A stretch of DNA of 64,000 nt from contig CM028338.1 in the NCBI GenBank assembly GCA_016647705.1, positions 37,458,676-37,522,675 of the forward strand, in the 5' to 3' direction. The position numbers and the translations under genes are program-made. The notes below the pieces were generated by a model, which ran no database searches, had not been told where the DNA came from, and was given only the letters and a program-made list of their open reading frames with translations. Source of the DNA: Eucommia ulmoides. Taxonomy: Eukaryota > Streptophyta > Magnoliopsida > Garryales > Eucommiaceae. Of this stretch, positions 60,501-64,000 are shown piece after piece (positions within the stretch are counted from its first letter, which is position 1; the number at the start of each line of letters is the position of its first letter).

Positions 60501-61660
60501 TTGTTTTATTAAACTAGATTGGGACAGCGTTTAGTGTTGGTGGGGCTTTGGGGTCCTTTTGTTACCCATTTGTGATTGCTCTCCCGATGCTTGGAGTTGG
60601 AGAGACTTTTAGAATCATTTGCTCTAGGATCTGTGTGATTGCCTATGGATCTGTTCCTTCAGGGATCCTCTTGGAGGATGGATTATCCGGGGCGTTTTTT
60701 CTTAGGCTGTTGGCTGGTTTTTTGATAGGTGGGCACAGACCTTGTAACATGTATCTTTCCTTGTACCTTTGTTTAAGAGGCCACTTTGTCAACTCTCGCC
60801 AAAATCTCTTCAGAAAACAATGGTGCCAAAATTTGGTAAGAGATGGATATTGGGTATTTATGCCCACCTTCTTCAATGCTTTGCTCCCGTAAAAAGTACT
60901 TCATTTCCCAAAAATTTTAATTTGAGGACAAAAATATGTTTGGTATCTTTTTTTTCCTTCAATTTATGAGATTAATCCGAAACAATTCTAGTATTCCCGG
61001 GAGTGAAAAAAAAAGTGTGTTTTTGTTCCCAACCGAAATCAATCTCGACCAGTCCCACAATCCAATGGTTTATTGGCAGTAAAATGGGTTTTCTGTTCAT
61101 TTCTTCCTAGGTTTATTCTCTCTGCCTGTTCCTTGCTCTGACGTCGGTATATCTGCCACTGCTTGTATATGAAATATTTGGGTATGTATAATTGAAATAG
61201 GTTCTTCAAGATCTTTTTCTGAGACTGCATTTTCAAGCACAAAGCTAACTTTATGCAACACAAAAATGCTTAAAAAGTGTCCTATAGCAAATTTCCCTCC
61301 ACACACTGCTGAATCATTCTATGGATTAGATATAGATGGATCTTACACTAGTTTCTAGCTTTAAGTGACATAACATTTGACTTAAGCTTTGGGTATTGTT
61401 CGAATATTTTTTTGCTTTACCATATTGCCCTCATCGAGAATGGTATTAAAGTGGTGGAACTTTTTAAAATTTGAATTGAATATGCTGTTGAGAGTTATTT
61501 TGGAGAAAAAGTACTAGGTATATTTGTTAAAAAATAAAATGTGAATTAATTTGGGACAATGCTAAAAAGGAAAGTGTGACAATTGATTTGGGAGAGAGTG
61601 GTTTTTTTTAAATCACTTTTTCCCAAGTTCTAAGCAACTCTACTGGTATTGATATGTAAA
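60501..61660. other. Unidentified region, possibly degraded transposon or gene
   Basis: The plus frame at 60548-60892 (114 codons) has non-random composition (GVGETFRIICSRICVIAYG, SGILLEDGLSGAFFLRLLAG) but no family I recognise and no splice context. 60890-61660 has nothing recognisable. Confidence 0.3.
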
Positions 61661-61667
61661 CTTAGGG

Positions 61668-62350
61668 TATGTTTGGTAAAGCTAAAAATTAAGTGATGGA
61701 AATTTATGAGTGTTGAATTTCAAGTGCTAAAAGTTATAGGTGTTGAACTTACTAAGTAGTTGTCGTTTAAATGATTTTAGCCTAAAACAATTATCTCTAT
61801 ACAAATTTTGTCTCCATAGAACATCTTGTTCTTTTTAAAACATTCTTCCTGTTGGGTTTATCCCACATCGAATGTGAAAAGGGTTTGGTAGTTATAAGTG
61901 TGACGGAAAGTCTAACCTCATGAGTTAGTTTTTGAGGTTGAGAGAGACCTAAGACTATCCTACATTGGTATCAGAGTCTGGGTTATGACAACTCTAACTT
62001 AATAGTCGCAAAGGGAGAGACTAGCCGAAGAATAGCCGACCAAAAGCTCAATGTATGAGGGGTATTGAGGTTTATCTCACATCAGATGTGGAAGGGGTTG
62101 ATGATCAAGTTATAGGTGTGAGGAAAAGCCTTCCTCATGAGCTAGTTTTTGGGATTGAGAGAGACCCAAGACCACTCTAGACTCTTCAACTTTCTATTTA
62201 TGTTTCTTCTCAATTTAATATTTTTTATTTCGACAATTGTTTATATATCACTTTGCTGAATTACTGAGTAAGTCACGCATCACTAAAAATTTGAACTATT
62301 TTTAAGTTAAGAGTTAAAATTGTTTTGTTGTGTTATCAAATACGCTTCAC
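61668..62350. mobile_element. Possible MITE interrupted by a TRIM
   Basis: The left end gtatgtttggtaaagctaaa and the right end, reversed, gcgtatttgataacacaac form loose inverted termini of the same kind as the MITEs at 56058 and 63562. The TRIM at 61850-62181 lies inside. Confidence 0.45.
61850..62181 (+). mobile_element. TRIM (terminal-repeat retrotransposon in miniature), 332 bp
   Basis: LTR 1 61850-61964 (tgttgggtttatcccacatc to ctatcctaca) and LTR 2 62063-62181 (tattgaggtttatctcacat to cactctaga) are direct repeats of about 115-119 bp. Directly after LTR 1 comes tggtatcagagt (61966-61977), matching the tRNA-iMet primer site at 11 of 12 positions. A purine-rich atgaggggt lies before LTR 2. 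No coding capacity. TSD uncertain (cttcc / ctctt). Confidence 0.9.
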
Positions 62351-63181
62351 TTAATTGGACAAGTACTTAATGTATTTAATTTTAAATTTGTTTATATCTG
62401 TTATGTTCAGGTGATGTTCTTATTCTGTTATGTTTTTATGTTGATTTTTTTTTTTTAGGCTGTTGGCTAAAAATTGTTGAAATTGCAGATTAAAACTTGT
62501 TGAAATTTTGCTTAAAAATAAACATGTATTGTATTATAGTATGTGTTTGTTAAATTTAAAATAGGTACTTATGTTGTTGGAGAATTTGTAATTTAATATA
62601 TTTGTCGTAATTAGTTTTATTAGTTAAATTAATTTTAGATGTTTTTAAGAAAACTATTTGGGTAGAAGAAATGTGAGAATATATTATTTTGGGTATATTT
62701 TACACTCAAGGTAAATTTAAAAACAAATATTATTTTCAGAATTAATATTACAAAGTAAATGTGTGTTTTATTTTTCATTGTTGAATATTATGAGAAATTT
62801 GGATAGAATTATTGTTACCAAACGCATTGTTATTACCAGAATTGTCGGCATTGAAAGAACGAGATCTTATATTTCTCACTTTGTGATTGTTTTTACCCAT
62901 CTTATTTTTCATAAGTGAATTCTTATATGTATAGTATAATAATTTTCCCCTTTTTTTTCTCATTGGAGAAGGAAAAAAACTTTCTTTATTGTAAATAATT
63001 TACAGAGCTCCATCATTTAATGACGAAAAAAATAAAAAGAAAAAAGAAAAATTTGTACAAAACTCATTACATTGGACAGCTGAGTATCGTGAACTTCTTT
63101 TCCCCGAGAAGAAGCAATGACAGTATCTGGAGATATATATATATATATATGGAAACAAAATCCTACCAGAGTTATCTCAGC
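62351..63181. other. Intergenic AT-rich sequence
   Basis: No supported gene. The part nearest 63181 would be 3' UTR if the exon at 63182-63232 is real. An (AT)n tract lies at 63134-63151. Confidence 0.35.
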
Positions 63182-63232
63182 TCAGTCAACTGGAACTTCC
63201 ACCTCCATTCTGAGGGCAGGCTCGTCAAGAAT
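63182..63232 (-). CDS. Possible terminal exon of an unidentified minus-strand gene
   Basis: The minus strand reads a T-rich tract and acceptor ttttctcag, then 16 codons ILDEPALRMEVEVPVD and TGA (63182-63184), GC-richer than its surroundings and in one frame. The upstream exons would lie at higher coordinates, but 63240-64000 shows none I can support. The gene, if real, extends beyond the window or this is a relic. Confidence 0.3.
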   Translation of the reverse strand: MLDEPALRMEVEVPVD

Positions 63233-63561
63233 CTGAGAAAACAAAGCCAAACCAACAATGCTTGCTTACTGCTTTTCTTCTCTTTTTTTTTCCCTAGAAG
63301 AATTGGGCACCATTTTGTAACTTTTTTAAAGTATTTTTTTTTTTGTTTTTTTGTTTTATACGAAAATAGATTTAATTTTATAGTAGCGTTTGTTTTGCAA
63401 TTAAAAAAATAATTTTAAATACTTCTTTTTAAGAACAGTTCATTTTGTTTATCCAATTATTATATTTTAATAGATCAGATTAGGATGTTTACACTCACAT
63501 TTTCTCAACCATCTATAAAACTATTTAGAATTGAGAGATCTTTTATAGGAATGACACTAGG

Positions 63562-63866
63562 AACCCGTTTGGTATTGAAAATCAATAAGAGCTGAATTTT
63601 AAGTCTTGAAAATTAGGTGCCGAATTTATTAAGTAATTTTCATTTAAATATTTTCGATCTTGGTATATTTACAACTTTTTTACTTTAAAAGTTCTCATAC
63701 AACTTGATTTTGTTAAATGGTAGAGAATATATAAGTAGAAAGACATCTCTTAAAATCAAATTTTTGCTTTTATTTTTTTATTTTTAAAAGCATTTTTTTA
63801 AGTGCACAAACCAACTTATATATTTTTTTCCCTAAAAAATACTTACAAAAACGTTACCAAACAGTG
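63562..63866. mobile_element. MITE of the GTTTGGTA type
   Basis: Inverted ends cccgtttggtattgaaaat and, reversed, cactgtttggtaacgtttt. The interior is AT-rich, and gtgccgaatttattaagtaa resembles the 61735 stretch gtgttgaacttactaagtag. It is therefore related to the MITE at 61668-62350. Confidence 0.6.
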
Positions 63867-64000
63867 ACTCATACCATGCTTAATCAGTGTTTCCGTTTCT
63901 ATTTTTTTTTTTTTTTTTCATTTATGTTCCAAAAAGACTTGGAACAAACAAAAAAATGTTTTTGTTCTGTTTCCATAAATTTATTATTTTTCATAATACT

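Overview
The window looks like nuclear DNA of a flowering plant, probably a eudicot. It is AT-rich, has few genes, and its coding content consists of intron-containing plant genes plus plant-type LTR retrotransposons, Mutator-like elements, MITEs, a TRIM and a tRNA-derived SINE. There are no operons, ribosome-binding sites or prokaryotic genes. Boundaries were read by eye from terminal dinucleotides, target-site duplications (TSDs), primer-binding sites (PBS) and polypurine tracts (PPT). No alignment or database search was run. The species is not determined.

Region 1 (1-18190) is nested copia retrotransposons with unusually large LTRs (about 2.0-2.4 kb, TGTTGATCC to GGGCCAACA, called family A here). 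One element (2850-16254, minus strand) keeps decayed gag, integrase, reverse transcriptase (RT) and RNase H. Its RT is split by a solo LTR (6138-10636), which is itself split by another solo LTR (7106-9226, TSD gtatc). Region 2 (18191-23833) is a pol-less gypsy-type element on the minus strand with PBS and PPT; an inverted LTR copy sits where its 5' LTR should be. Region 3 (24200-34209) is a 10-kb copia-type element with 464-bp LTRs and no pol. It carries a captured X8-domain gene fragment, a 2.75-kb solo gypsy LTR (TSD tccac) and several tandem arrays, two of which are arrays of small hairpins with compensating stem changes.

Region 4 (34210-46560) is the gene-bearing part. It holds a small Asp-rich protein gene (three exons, 35515-36511) with site II and telo-box motifs upstream, and a single-exon CYTH/TTM3-like triphosphatase gene (41739-42347, minus). 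A SINE, MITEs and three Mutator-like elements with 9-bp TSDs surround them; one Mutator-like element lies about 270 bp upstream of the TTM3-like start codon.

Region 5 (46900-54970) is an old copia pol interrupted by a family A solo LTR (TSD aagaa) and by a 4.2-kb LTR element (50648-54842, TSD ccttg). That element carries pieces of three host genes in one orientation: a PPR gene, a sacsin-like gene and a second PPR gene. It also holds a further solo LTR (TSD ctagc). This gene-capturing chimera is the most notable object in the window.

Region 6 (55400-64000) contains a DEAD-box RNA helicase gene of the DDX41/RH35 type that is broken by a lost start codon, two frameshifts and two stops. MITEs, a 332-bp TRIM inside a possible MITE, and a possible last exon of an unidentified minus-strand gene at 63182-63232 complete it.
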